Shown here piece after piece: positions 6,907 to 14,269 of a DNA stretch of 18,377 nucleotides. Both the position numbers and the translations under genes were made by a program. The DNA is from Chloroflexota bacterium. Lineage in GTDB: Bacteria > Chloroflexota > Dehalococcoidia > Tepidiformales > Tepidiformaceae. Each line of letters starts with the position of its first letter. The first letter of the stretch is position 1. The notes under the pieces are model-generated. The model saw only the letters and a list, made by a program, of their open reading frames with translations. It was not told the origin of the DNA and did no database searches. Location of the stretch: contig JANXYE010000352.1 in assembly GCA_025350285.1 (NCBI GenBank), positions 1-18,377 on the forward strand. Reading direction: 5' to 3'.

Positions 6907-6947
6907 AACGGGAGAGGTGGCACAGTACCGCCTCTCCCGTTTTCTTT
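6907..6947 (+). terminator. Intrinsic terminator between binding protein and permease genes
   Basis: AACGGGAGAGG (6907-6917) pairs with CCTCTCCCGTT (6931-6941), and the stem extends inward by a G-T pair and two G-C pairs to a 7-base loop. TTTTCTTT (6940-6947) follows at once. This is a canonical Rho-independent shape. Lying inside the operon, it should let a fraction of transcripts read through, giving more binding protein than membrane components. Confidence 0.82.
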
Positions 6948-6967
6948 GCCCGCGAAATGACGGCCCC

Positions 6968-7930
6968 ATGATCGCTCCGCTCTTCCTCACTGGCGCAGAA
7001 TTCTGGGCCGATCAGACCGTCAATGGGTTGACTACGGGGAGCATTTACGCACTCATCGCCCTCGGCTACACGATGGTCTACGGCGTGCTCCAGCTCATCA
7101 ACTTCGCCCACGGCGAGGTGTTCATGATCGGCGCGTTCGCCGGCTACGGCGTGCTCGTCGGCATGGGTGGCGACGACCTTACCGGAGTCATGGTAGCCCT
7201 CGCGATAGTGCTCGCGCTGCTGGCCGCCGCGGTCGCGTCGGCCGCAACCTCCGTTACCATCGAGCGCATCGCCTACCGGCCGCTGCGTAACGCGCCGCGC
7301 CTGGCGCCGCTGATCAGCGCGATTGGCGTGAGCGTCTTCCTGAGCCATCTCGTCGATGACGGCTTCCTCGGTGGGCAGAGCAAGTTCTACCCGCTTATCT
7401 TCCCGAACGGCGGAATCTCGCTTGGCCCGTTGAGCGTCAGCTACCTCCAGATGTTCCTCATGGGCTCCTCGCTCCTGATGATGGCGGCGCTCTACTGGGT
7501 GGTGCAGCGCACAGGCGCCGGCCGCGCGATCCGGGCCGTCGCCGAAAGCCGCACGAACGCCTCGCTTATGGGGATCGACGTGAACCGCGCGATCGTCATC
7601 ACGTTCGTGTTGGGCGCGATCATGGCGGGCTTCGCGGGCGTGCTCTACGGCCTCTTCTTGAGTTCGATTCGCGGGAGCATGGGCTTCATCCCCGGCGTCA
7701 AGGCGTTCACGGCGGCGGTGCTCGGCGGCATCGGCAGCATCCCCGGCGCGGTCGTCGGCGGCTACGGACTCGGCCTCGCGGAGACGCTCGGGCGTGAGGT
7801 GCTGAACGAAATCCCTGGCGTGAACCTGCCGAACGAGTGGAAAGACGTAGTTGCGTTTTCGGTGCTCGTCCTCATCCTCATCTTCCGGCCAACGGGCATC
7901 TTCAAGCAGAAGGAGACGAAACGTGCTTAA
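6968..7930 (+). CDS. livH: LivH-type ABC transporter permease
   Basis: The 320-residue polytopic protein has the LivH signature GYTMVYGVLQLINFAHGE (33-50) in its first membrane segments, and a cytoplasmic loop with AESRTNASLMGIDVNRA that should contact the ATPases. The ATG at 6968 is chosen because homology starts there; no Shine-Dalgarno sequence precedes it and the frame upstream runs into the terminator stem. It forms one half of the transmembrane channel with LivM. Its stop lies within the start region of livM, an 8-base overlap. Expression probably depends on readthrough of the terminator at 6907-6947. Confidence 0.93.
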   Translation: MIAPLFLTGAEFWADQTVNGLTTGSIYALIALGYTMVYGVLQLINFAHGEVFMIGAFAGYGVLVGMGGDDLTGVMVALAIVLALLAAAVASAATSVTIERIAYRPLRNAPRLAPLISAIGVSVFLSHLVDDGFLGGQSKFYPLIFPNGGISLGPLSVSYLQMFLMGSSLLMMAALYWVVQRTGAGRAIRAVAESRTNASLMGIDVNRAIVITFVLGAIMAGFAGVLYGLFLSSIRGSMGFIPGVKAFTAAVLGGIGSIPGAVVGGYGLGLAETLGREVLNEIPGVNLPNEWKDVVAFSVLVLILIFRPTGIFKQKETKRA

Positions 7931-9116
7931 GCGCGTCCTGGCTCCAGCGTTTGCGCCCGTCCACGCCCGCCTCGCCGCCGCCCGCGCAGACACGTGGGGA
8001 CGGCTGCCGGGGCCGCTCCATCCGATCGTCTGGTTCGGACTGGCGCTGCTCGTGCTCGTTGTGCCGTGGTTCGATGACACCTGGATGCGGATGTTCTTCC
8101 TCGTTGGGCTGTACGCGACGCTCGGCCTCGGCCTGAACGTCGTGGTCGGCATGGCCGGGTTGCTGGACCTTGGCTTCGTCGCCTTTTTCGCGGTCGGCGC
8201 CTACACGGTGGCGATTTTCGGCTCGCCCGTGTCGCCGCACATCGACGCCGAGCTGAATTACTGGTGGTTGGTGGCCATCGCGGTCGGTTTCGGGGCGCTC
8301 GCCGGGATTCTTCTTGGTCTGCCGGTGCTCCCCCTGCGCGGCGACTATCTCGCCATCGTAACGCTCGGCTTCGGCGAGATCATCCGCATCGCCGCGTTGA
8401 ACATGAGCGACTGGACGAACGGTTCCTCGGGCCTCTTCGAACTGCCAAGGCCGGGCGTCGGGTACCGCAGCATCGACGACGTCCAATCGTTCTATGTGCT
8501 GGTCGTAATCGCCGCGTTCCTCGTGTGGTTCGTGACCTCACGGCTGCGTGATTCGCGTGTGGGTCGCGCCTGGGAGGCGATCCGCGAGGACGAAGACGTC
8601 GCCCAGGGCATGGGCCTCAACACGACCAAGTACAAGCTGATGGCGTTCGCCACCGGCGCCTCCTGCGCGGCTCTCGGGGGCGCAATCTACGCACCGTTCA
8701 TCGACTTCGTCGCCCCGCAATCCTTCACGCTCCTTGTTTCGATCAACGTGCTGGCACTGGTCATCATCGGTGGCATGGGCAGCACGCAGGGTGTGGTCGC
8801 GGGCGCCCTCATCCTGATCGGCGCCCCGGAGCTGCTGCAGTTCAGCGAAACGGCCGACTTCCTCGCGAACTTCGGCTGGTTGCGGAGCGTGATCAACACG
8901 CTCATCGATGGCTTGAGCGCGGTCACGCGGCTCGATCTCAGCACGCTTCCGCCTGCGAAAGAGTGGGGCGAACGGCTCGCGCTCTACCGGTTCATCGTCT
9001 TTGGGCTGCTGCTCGTGCTCGTCATGGTCCTTCGGCCAGCCGGGCTCTTCGGCTCGCGGAGGCGCAGCATCATCTTCGCGGAGGATGAGGACAAGTCCGA
9101 CGAGGTGGGCGCCTGA
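7923..9116 (+). CDS. livM: LivM-type ABC transporter permease
   Basis: The start is a GTG at 7923, with AAGGAG about 9 bases upstream inside the end of livH; the first residues are then VLKRVLAPAF. The 397-residue protein has a basic, partly amphipathic N-terminal extension of about 30 residues before the first hydrophobic segment. The LivM signature GLNVVVGMAGLLDLGFVAFF (70-89) follows, then the loop IREDEDVAQGMGLNTTKYKL that contacts the ATPases. About 35 charged residues end the protein. It pairs with LivH in the membrane. Its TGA overlaps the ATG of livG (TGATG), so translation is coupled. Confidence 0.93.
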   Translation: MLKRVLAPAFAPVHARLAAARADTWGRLPGPLHPIVWFGLALLVLVVPWFDDTWMRMFFLVGLYATLGLGLNVVVGMAGLLDLGFVAFFAVGAYTVAIFGSPVSPHIDAELNYWWLVAIAVGFGALAGILLGLPVLPLRGDYLAIVTLGFGEIIRIAALNMSDWTNGSSGLFELPRPGVGYRSIDDVQSFYVLVVIAAFLVWFVTSRLRDSRVGRAWEAIREDEDVAQGMGLNTTKYKLMAFATGASCAALGGAIYAPFIDFVAPQSFTLLVSINVLALVIIGGMGSTQGVVAGALILIGAPELLQFSETADFLANFGWLRSVINTLIDGLSAVTRLDLSTLPPAKEWGERLALYRFIVFGLLLVLVMVLRPAGLFGSRRRSIIFAEDEDKSDEVGA

Positions 9117-10006
9117 TGGCCGCCGCCGCGCTCGAAACGCGCGACCTGGGGATGCGCTTCGAAGGGCTCGCCGCCCTCACGGAGGTCTCGCTGGCGATCC
9201 CCGCGGGGGAGATTCACGGGCTGATCGGCCCCAACGGCGCCGGCAAGACGACCCTGTTTAACTGCCTGACCGGGTTCTACAAGCCCACGAGCGGCCAGTT
9301 GCTCCTCGATGGCGTGCGTATCGATGGGCTCGCGACGCATCAGATAAGCAACCTCGGCGTTTCGCGCACATTCCAGAACATCCGCCTGTTCGGGGCAATG
9401 ACGGCGATCGAAAACGTCCTCGTCGGCGGGCACACGCACCCCGCCAACGCACCCATCCCGAGCGTACGCCGCCCGAGCGGGAACCGTATCGTCGAAACCG
9501 GATTGCGACTCCCGGGCGCGCCCCGAGCCTTCGCGGTGGCGATTCGGGAGATGGCCGGGGCGATCGCGCAGCCTCCCGTGGCGCGCAGGACGGAGCGGGA
9601 AGCGATCGCGCACGCGAAATTCCTGCTGACCGACGTTGGCCTCGCCGGTCGCGAGAACGAAATCGCGCGCAACCTCCCGTACGGAGACCAGCGCCGGCTG
9701 GAAATCGCCCGGGCGCTCGCCACCCGGCCGCGGCTGCTGCTGCTCGACGAACCGACGGCCGGCATGAACCCGCGGGAGAGCGCCTCCATGGTGGGGCTCA
9801 TCCGGCGTGTACGGGACGAATTCCAGACCACCGTGGTGCTTATCGAACACCAAATGCGCGTGATCATGGGCGTCTGCGAGCGGATCACCGTGCTCGATTA
9901 CGGCCGCAAAATTAGCGAGGGAACGCCCGCCGAAGTGCAGCACGACCCGAGAGTCGTCGAGGCGTACCTCGGGACGCGAGCGATCGAAGGCGGCGCGCAT
10001 GCTTAA
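9116..10006 (+). CDS. livG: LivG-type ABC transporter ATPase with a central insertion
   Basis: All ATPase motifs are present: Walker A GPNGAGKT (38-45), the Q-loop TFQN (Q87), the signature LPYGDQRRLEIARAL (187-201, the usual LivG variant), Walker B LLLLDEP (207-213) and H-loop H245. The 296 residues exceed the roughly 255 typical of LivG. The extra length is a Pro/Arg/Ala-rich segment between about 107 and 157, after ENVLVGG and before the helix leading to the signature. It powers transport with LivF. It overlaps livM by one base and livF by 8 bases. The insertion keeps the frame open and does not disturb the motifs. Confidence 0.92.
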   Translation: MAAAALETRDLGMRFEGLAALTEVSLAIPAGEIHGLIGPNGAGKTTLFNCLTGFYKPTSGQLLLDGVRIDGLATHQISNLGVSRTFQNIRLFGAMTAIENVLVGGHTHPANAPIPSVRRPSGNRIVETGLRLPGAPRAFAVAIREMAGAIAQPPVARRTEREAIAHAKFLLTDVGLAGRENEIARNLPYGDQRRLEIARALATRPRLLLLDEPTAGMNPRESASMVGLIRRVRDEFQTTVVLIEHQMRVIMGVCERITVLDYGRKISEGTPAEVQHDPRVVEAYLGTRAIEGGAHA

Positions 10007-10703
10007 GCTGCGGGCACTCGTCGCCGGCTACGGCGGGATCACGGCGATCAAGGGCATCGACCTGCATGTCGAAGAGGGCGAAATCGTGACGCTGATCGGA
10101 AGCAACGGCGCCGGGAAATCGACCACCTTGCGAGCGATCTCCGGCATCATCCGGGCGCGCTCGGGCGCCATCGAGTTCGCGGGAAAGAGCATCGACCGGC
10201 TCCAGCCCCACCAGATCGTCCGGCTCGGGATTTCGCAGGTACCGGAAGGGCGCGGCATCTTCGCCCGGCTCTCCGTGAGCGAAAACCTCTCGCTGGGGGC
10301 GTTCCAGCGGAAGGACAAAGAGATTGGGTCGGACCTGGCCCGCGTGACCGAGTTGTTCCCACGGCTGAAGGAGCGGCTCTCGCAGCCGGCCGGCACACTC
10401 TCGGGCGGCGAACAACAGATGCTCGCGATGGGCCGCGCGCTTATGGCACGTCCGAAGCTCCTGCTCCTGGATGAACCCTCGATGGGCCTCTCACCGATCC
10501 TCGTTGAGACGATCTTCTCGACCGTCCGCACGATCCGCGAGCAGGGCGCGACGATCCTGCTCGTGGAGCAGAACGCTTCGATGGCGCTCGAAGTGGCGGA
10601 CCGCGCCTACGTGCTTGAGTCCGGTGTGATTTCGCTCGAAGGCACCGGCGCGGAACTGGCGACCGATGACAGCGTGCGCAAGGCATATCTGGGGGAAAGT
10701 TGA
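9999..10703 (+). CDS. livF: LivF-type ABC transporter ATPase
   Basis: The 234-residue protein has the normal LivF length and all motifs: Walker A GSNGAGKS (34-41), the segment ISQVPEGRGIFARLSVSENL, signature LSGGEQQ (134-140) and Walker B LLLLDEPSMGLSP (154-166). VEQN (189-192) carries glutamine at the usual H-loop place, as is common in LivF. It forms the ATPase heterodimer with LivG. The ATG at 9999 overlaps the end of livG. It is the last transporter gene; 63 bases containing an inverted repeat and a period-7 array separate it from the next gene. Confidence 0.94.
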   Translation: MLKLRALVAGYGGITAIKGIDLHVEEGEIVTLIGSNGAGKSTTLRAISGIIRARSGAIEFAGKSIDRLQPHQIVRLGISQVPEGRGIFARLSVSENLSLGAFQRKDKEIGSDLARVTELFPRLKERLSQPAGTLSGGEQQMLAMGRALMARPKLLLLDEPSMGLSPILVETIFSTVRTIREQGATILLVEQNASMALEVADRAYVLESGVISLEGTGAELATDDSVRKAYLGES

Positions 10704-10711
10704 GGAAGGAC

Positions 10712-10749
10712 GAGTTCTGAGCCGCCAGCCAGGAGTCAGCTCAGAACTC
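10712..10749 (+). repeat. Hairpin between livF and the hydrolase gene
   Basis: GAGTTCTGAGC (10712-10722) and GCTCAGAACTC (10739-10749) are exact inverted copies, an 11-bp stem with a 16-base loop. It begins 8 bases after the livF stop. There is no T tract, so it may mark the 3' end of the transporter message or be a decayed pair of period-7 arrays. Confidence 0.6.
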
Positions 10750-10767
10750 AAAACTCGGAACTTGGAA
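10740..10767 (+). repeat. Period-7 array running into a start codon
   Basis: Four contiguous 7-base units lie here (CTCAGAA, CTCAAAA, CTCGGAA, CTTGGAA). The last A of the fourth unit is the A of the ATG at 10767. The array therefore fills the place where a ribosome binding site would be; only the weak TTGGA of the last unit resembles one. Confidence 0.75.
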
Positions 10768-11597
10768 TGCCAGACGCCACCGAATTCACCATCGAGCTCT
10801 CCGCCGGGCCGTTTCGCCTGCTCCGCTGGGATGGCGAGGGCGTGCCCGCGCTGCTCTTGCATGGGCTGACCGGACTTGCGGAGGTCTGGACCCCGGCGGC
10901 GGAAGCGCTGGCCGGCGGGCGCCGGCTGATGGCGATGGACCAGCGCGGACACGGCGACAGCCCGGCGCCCGCGGACGGCTACGAGATCGAGCGGTTCGTG
11001 GACGACCTGGCCGAGGCCGTGAAGGCCCTCTGCTTCGAGCGGCCGCATCTCGTGGGGCACTCCATGGGAGCGCGCGTGGCGATGGTCGCCGCCGCCCGGC
11101 GGCCGGAACTCTTTCGCTCCGTCGCGGTGGTGGATATCGGCCCCGAAGCGTGGGAGGAGAACTGGCGGGAGACGGTGGCCGGCATCGAACGTATGCCCGA
11201 ATCGTTCACGCGCGAAGAGGCGCTGACGTTCTTCACGCGCAACCGCCCGACGCCACCGGAGCGGCTGGCGTTGTACCTCGTGCGGCTGCGAGAGGGCGCG
11301 GACGGCCGATTTAGCTGGCGCGGCTCCCCAGAAGCGTGGAAGACGACGGTTGTTTCGCACCGCTCACGCGACTTCTGGGCCGACTGGGAGGCGCTCTCGC
11401 TTCCCGCGCTACTCATCCGCGGCGGGAGTTCGAACGAGCTCCGGCCGGAGGTTGCGACCGAGATGAGAACCCGGAACCCCGGCGTTGCTTACCTCGAGTT
11501 GCCTGGCATAGGCCACAATGTTCCCCTGTTAGCCCCGGAACAGCTCGCGGAGGCGCTGGCGGCGTTCTGGAGTTCGGTGGAATCCCCCGGTTCGTAG
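10767..11597 (+). CDS. Alpha/beta hydrolase fold protein
   Basis: The 276-residue protein has the oxyanion-hole motif LLLHGLTG (29-36), MDQRGHGDS (58-66), the nucleophile elbow GHSMGA (S99) and the catalytic histidine in GIGHNVPL (H250). At the usual acid position after strand LLIRGGSS the sequence is NEL, so Asn223 stands where Asp is normal; Glu224 or another residue might serve. No signal peptide is seen. Substrate classes in this broad family include esters, lactones, haloalkanes and diketones, and none can be chosen here. It lies 9 bases ahead of the sortase gene and downstream of livF, perhaps with its own expression because of the hairpin between. Confidence 0.85.
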   Translation: MPDATEFTIELSAGPFRLLRWDGEGVPALLLHGLTGLAEVWTPAAEALAGGRRLMAMDQRGHGDSPAPADGYEIERFVDDLAEAVKALCFERPHLVGHSMGARVAMVAAARRPELFRSVAVVDIGPEAWEENWRETVAGIERMPESFTREEALTFFTRNRPTPPERLALYLVRLREGADGRFSWRGSPEAWKTTVVSHRSRDFWADWEALSLPALLIRGGSSNELRPEVATEMRTRNPGVAYLELPGIGHNVPLLAPEQLAEALAAFWSSVESPGS

Positions 11598-11606
11598 AGG
11601 TGGTGT

Positions 11607-12281
11607 GTGTTGAAGCAACGAACGTGGGCCGTCGCCCTGGCGATCCTCGGTTGTGCGGGACTGGTTGGCGCTGGCGCCGCCCTGGCCGCGGACGAACCGG
11701 CGGAAATGCCCTACCGGGCGTACGTGCCGGGCGTCGCGAAGGCGGACAAACCGCCCCCGCCAACGGCAATCCCACGTCCGGCGCCGTACGTAGGGCCGGT
11801 CGCGTCGATCTACCTCGAGTCGGCCCGTCTCTCCGGCGCGGACCCTATTCAGCTCGGGGGCACACACTTTTCCGGTGGGCGCGAGTACCTCGATGACCCG
11901 GCCGGTCCGCGCTACATCATGCAATACGCGTTACCCTACCTCGCCGAGGCGCCAGGGTTCGCCGGTGGGCATTCGATCTTCGCGGCGCATGTGAACTACG
12001 TGGGCTACGGTAACGCGCCCTTCGCCTACCTGACGACCGCTCAGGCCGGAGACGCGCTGTACATCACGATGGCGAACGGCACGAGCTACACCTACTCCGT
12101 GAAGTCCGTTGAGATTGTCCATCTCGATACGTTGAACATGGACGATGTCGTGTTCCCGCCGCTGGATAGCGCGACCGAACGCGTCACCCTCATCAGCTGC
12201 GGCGGGACCTTCATCCCGGCGGCGGTAGGCGGCGAATACAACAGCCGGGTCATCCTCGTGGCTGAACGGTTCGTGCCGTAG
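11607..12281 (+). CDS. Sortase family protein, class E/F-like
   Basis: The start is a GTG (11607) or the adjacent TTG (11610), with AGAGG upstream. The 224-residue product has a signal peptide or N-terminal membrane anchor (1-28, ending ALAA) and a Pro-rich linker with PPPPTAIPRPAP. A sortase barrel follows with all three catalytic residues: H128 in FAAHVNYVG, C198 in TLISCGG and R214 in NSRVILVAERF. Sortases cut a sorting signal and join surface proteins to the envelope or to each other. No LPXTG-type substrate gene lies in the window. It is convergent with the amidase gene, 6 bases away. The class is inferred from motif spacing. Confidence 0.82.
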   Translation: MLKQRTWAVALAILGCAGLVGAGAALAADEPAEMPYRAYVPGVAKADKPPPPTAIPRPAPYVGPVASIYLESARLSGADPIQLGGTHFSGGREYLDDPAGPRYIMQYALPYLAEAPGFAGGHSIFAAHVNYVGYGNAPFAYLTTAQAGDALYITMANGTSYTYSVKSVEIVHLDTLNMDDVVFPPLDSATERVTLISCGGTFIPAAVGGEYNSRVILVAERFVP

Positions 12282-12287
12282 CCGTCG

Positions 12288-13745
12288 TCACATCAGGACC
12301 GGCGGCCGCCGAGCCATCGACGCCTGTTCGAACGCGTACGCGAAGCGAAGGAGGGTCGCCTCGCTCCAGGCCGGGCCGAGGAAGGTGAGCCCGACGGGCA
12401 TGCCGTCCTCGGCGTAGCCGGCGGGCACGGTGACGCTGGGGTAGCCCGCCTTCGCGCCGATGGCGGCGCCCATGAAGCCGGGGAACACGAGCGCGTCGAG
12501 TTCGTTGGCCGCCAGTGTCAGGTCGATGCCCTCCACCTTCGCCAGCCGTAGGTCCTCCCAGCGGAAGCGCCTGTAAGCGGCCGTCTTCACGCCGCCTGCC
12601 GCCTCCGCGGCAAGCAAGAGCGTTTGGCCATAGCGCAGCATCTCCACCGGGTTCGCCTCGTGGAACCGGATCAGCGCGCGGAGGCTGCGGACGGGCACGT
12701 CCGGGCCGCGATCATGGAGGTAGCGGTTCAGGTCGCGGCGGAACTCATACAGCAAGACGCCCAGCCCGAGGCCGGCCACCTCACTCGCGTTCGCGATCTC
12801 CGCCGGGTCGGTGACCTCGGCGCCACACCCCCGCAGCACCTCCAGCGCGCGCTCTGCCACCGCGCGGTGGCTAACGGCGGCGCGCTCCCAAAACACCGCC
12901 CGCGGCACACCGATCCGGGCGCCGCGAAGCCCGTCCGGCGTCAGCGAGGCCGTGTAGTCGAACGGCGGCCGGCGCCGCAAGGGGAGAGTCGCACGATCCT
13001 TCGGGTCAAAGCCCGCCAGCACGTTGAGCAGGCCCGCCGCATCGCTCACCGTGCGCGTGAGCGGACCGGCGGTGTCCTGGGTACGCGAGATTGGGATGAT
13101 GCCGTGGCGAGAGATAAGCCCAACCGTGGGCTTCACCCCGACGAGAGAGTTGTTCGAAGCGGGCGAGAGGATGGAGCCGGAAGTCTCGGTGCCGACGGCC
13201 ACAGCGCAGAGCCCGGCCGCGACGGCGACCGCGGAGCCGCTCGACGAGCCCCCCGTATCGAAGGCCGGGCCGTACGGATTGCGCACCTGCCCGCCGCGCG
13301 AGCTGTAGCCGTTCTTCATACCGACGGTCATGAAGTTCGCCCACTCCGTCATGTTCGCCTTGCCGAGGATCACCGCCCCGGCCGCTCGCAGCCGTGAGAC
13401 GAGGAACGCATCGCTGTTCGGCCGCCACTCCTTCATCGCCAAAGAGCCGGCCGTCGTGTGGAGCTGATCGGCCGTCTCGATATTGTCTTTGAGGAGGACG
13501 GGGATGCCGTGCAGCGGGCCGCGTGGCCCAGAGGCGGCCCGTTCGGCATCGAGCGCGGCGGCGATGGCGGCGGCGGCGGGATTCAGCTCGGCGACACTGT
13601 TCAGGGCGGGCCCGGCACGGTCGAACGCGGCTATCCGGCGATTGTAAGCCGCCACGAGGTCGGCCGCGGTCGTTTGGCCAGCGGCCATCGCGGCCTGGAG
13701 CCGGGCGATGTCTGCCCCGGCGATTTCGTCATCGTCCAGCGCCAT
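12288..13745 (-). CDS. Amidase signature family hydrolase
   Basis: The 485-residue protein has the amidase-signature catalytic set: Lys86 in [11 protein letters not shown] (80-90), the cis-serine in [17 protein letters not shown] (S167 or S168) and the nucleophile S191 in GTETSGSI (186-192). The family hydrolyses linear amides and includes GatA, nitrile-pathway amidases and fatty-acid amide hydrolase. No GatC or GatB lies nearby, so this is more likely a catabolic or stand-alone amidase. The start at 13745 has no clear Shine-Dalgarno sequence and lies 10 bases after the stop of a 61-residue cistron on the same strand, so translation may be coupled. No signal peptide is seen. Confidence 0.92.
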   Translation of the reverse strand: MALDDDEIAGADIARLQAAMAAGQTTAADLVAAYNRRIAAFDRAGPALNSVAELNPAAAAIAAALDAERAASGPRGPLHGIPVLLKDNIETADQLHTTAGSLAMKEWRPNSDAFLVSRLRAAGAVILGKANMTEWANFMTVGMKNGYSSRGGQVRNPYGPAFDTGGSSSGSAVAVAAGLCAVAVGTETSGSILSPASNNSLVGVKPTVGLISRHGIIPISRTQDTAGPLTRTVSDAAGLLNVLAGFDPKDRATLPLRRRPPFDYTASLTPDGLRGARIGVPRAVFWERAAVSHRAVAERALEVLRGCGAEVTDPAEIANASEVAGLGLGVLLYEFRRDLNRYLHDRGPDVPVRSLRALIRFHEANPVEMLRYGQTLLLAAEAAGGVKTAAYRRFRWEDLRLAKVEGIDLTLAANELDALVFPGFMGAAIGAKAGYPSVTVPAGYAEDGMPVGLTFLGPAWSEATLLRFAYAFEQASMARRPPVLM

Positions 13746-13755
13746 GGCGGAGATG

Positions 13756-13941
13756 TTACGCCGCCGTGGCCTGGCGGTGTTCTTCGTTCGTGATGAAATC
13801 GGTCTCGGCCAGCCAGTTCTTGAACTCGCGCTCGGCCCGGCAGACCTTGCAGCGTCCCTGGCTTACGGGGCCGTGCGGCTCTTCGATAACCCAGCGGTGC
13901 GCGTGCGCGCCGTTCGGAGTGGTGGTGAATGTGGTGTCCAT
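13756..13941 (-). CDS. Small CxxC protein, function unknown
   Basis: The 61-residue protein starts at an ATG with GGGAG 8 bases upstream. It has [20 protein letters not shown] (15-34) and then REFKNW. The single CxxC (C31, C34) together with H13 or H15 could bind zinc in a small ribbon. I recall short proteins with the pattern His-x-Trp, a Gly-Pro turn, CxxC and Arg-x-Phe-x-Asn in actinobacterial and Chloroflexota genomes, but cannot confirm this and know no function. It is upstream of, and probably co-transcribed with, the amidase. A strong small hairpin touches its ribosome binding site. Confidence 0.72.
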   Translation of the reverse strand: MDTTFTTTPNGAHAHRWVIEEPHGPVSQGRCKVCRAEREFKNWLAETDFITNEEHRQATAA

Positions 13942-13953
13942 GAGATGACTCCC

Positions 13954-13970
13954 GCGAGCCCGCGGCTCGC
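13954..13970 (-). promoter_or_regulatory. Hairpin adjoining the ribosome binding site of the 61-residue gene
   Basis: GCGAGCC (13954-13960) and GGCTCGC (13964-13970) are exact inverted copies with a 3-base loop. On the minus strand the stem ends directly against GGGAG, the ribosome binding site of the gene starting at 13941. It could affect initiation or mark the 5' end of the message. Confidence 0.45.
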
Positions 13971-14074
13971 CTGCTGTAGTGATTCGTATCGTACCGATGC
14001 AATCCTGCCCGTTAGACGGTCAAAGGGACGGTTCTGTTTCATCCAATGGACGGAGAAGCGGAAAGGTGACTTTT

Positions 14075-14095
14075 CCGAGTTCCGAGTTCCGAGTC
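14075..14095 (+). repeat. Period-7 array, CCGAGTT type
   Basis: Three exact-length units lie here (CCGAGTT, CCGAGTT, CCGAGTC). Allowing for phase this is the same sequence as the array at 4971. It is directly preceded by a purine stretch with GCGGAAAGG, which resembles the second array type at 17288. Confidence 0.8.
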
Positions 14096-14112
14096 CTGGC
14101 GACCGGGACACT

Positions 14113-14204
14113 CTTGCCGCCAAGCGGCCAAGGCGCCAAGAGGACGAAGTGACCGACGAAGATGACTCAGTTTCGTTCTTGGCTCCTTGGCGGCTTGGCG
14201 GCAA
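14113..14204. repeat. Octamer-built imperfect inverted repeat
   Basis: The right arm (14172-14204) contains three tandem octamers, CTTGGCTC, CTTGGCGG, CTTGGCGG (14178-14201). The left arm (14113-14148) contains their complements as CCGCCAAG, CGGCCAAG, GCGCCAAG (14117-14140). Flanking TTCGT and GACGAA also pair. The arms match at nearly all positions apart from two mismatches and a small gap, and about 23 bases separate them. Transcribed RNA would fold into a long GC-rich hairpin upstream of the hydrolase gene. Confidence 0.82.
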
Positions 14205-14269
14205 AACCGTTTGCGTTGTTCCTTCGAGGCGCGTTGAATACGCGAACCTTCAACCCGAGGAGTCCAGCA

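Larger units (their letters stand above)
13942..14269. other. Gene-free divergent region rich in repeats
   Basis: This 328-base stretch lies between the minus-strand 61-residue gene and the plus-strand hydrolase gene. It holds the 17-base hairpin at 13954, a GGAAAGC-like stretch near 14052-14067, the CCGAGTT array at 14075-14095 and the octamer inverted repeat at 14113-14204. An open frame from 14162 extends the hydrolase frame upstream through the repeat, but it has no ribosome binding site and is not counted as coding. Confidence 0.7.

Noticed and set aside
6863..8152. Minus-strand frame of 429 codons over livH and livM
   Set aside because: It is the antisense shadow of two permeases with strong signatures; the product is low-complexity His/Arg/Glu/Asp.
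14162..14269. Upstream ATG extending the HSL-family hydrolase by 36 residues
   Set aside because: The extension is encoded by the octamer repeat and has no ribosome binding site; GAGGAG precedes the ATG at 14270, where homology begins.
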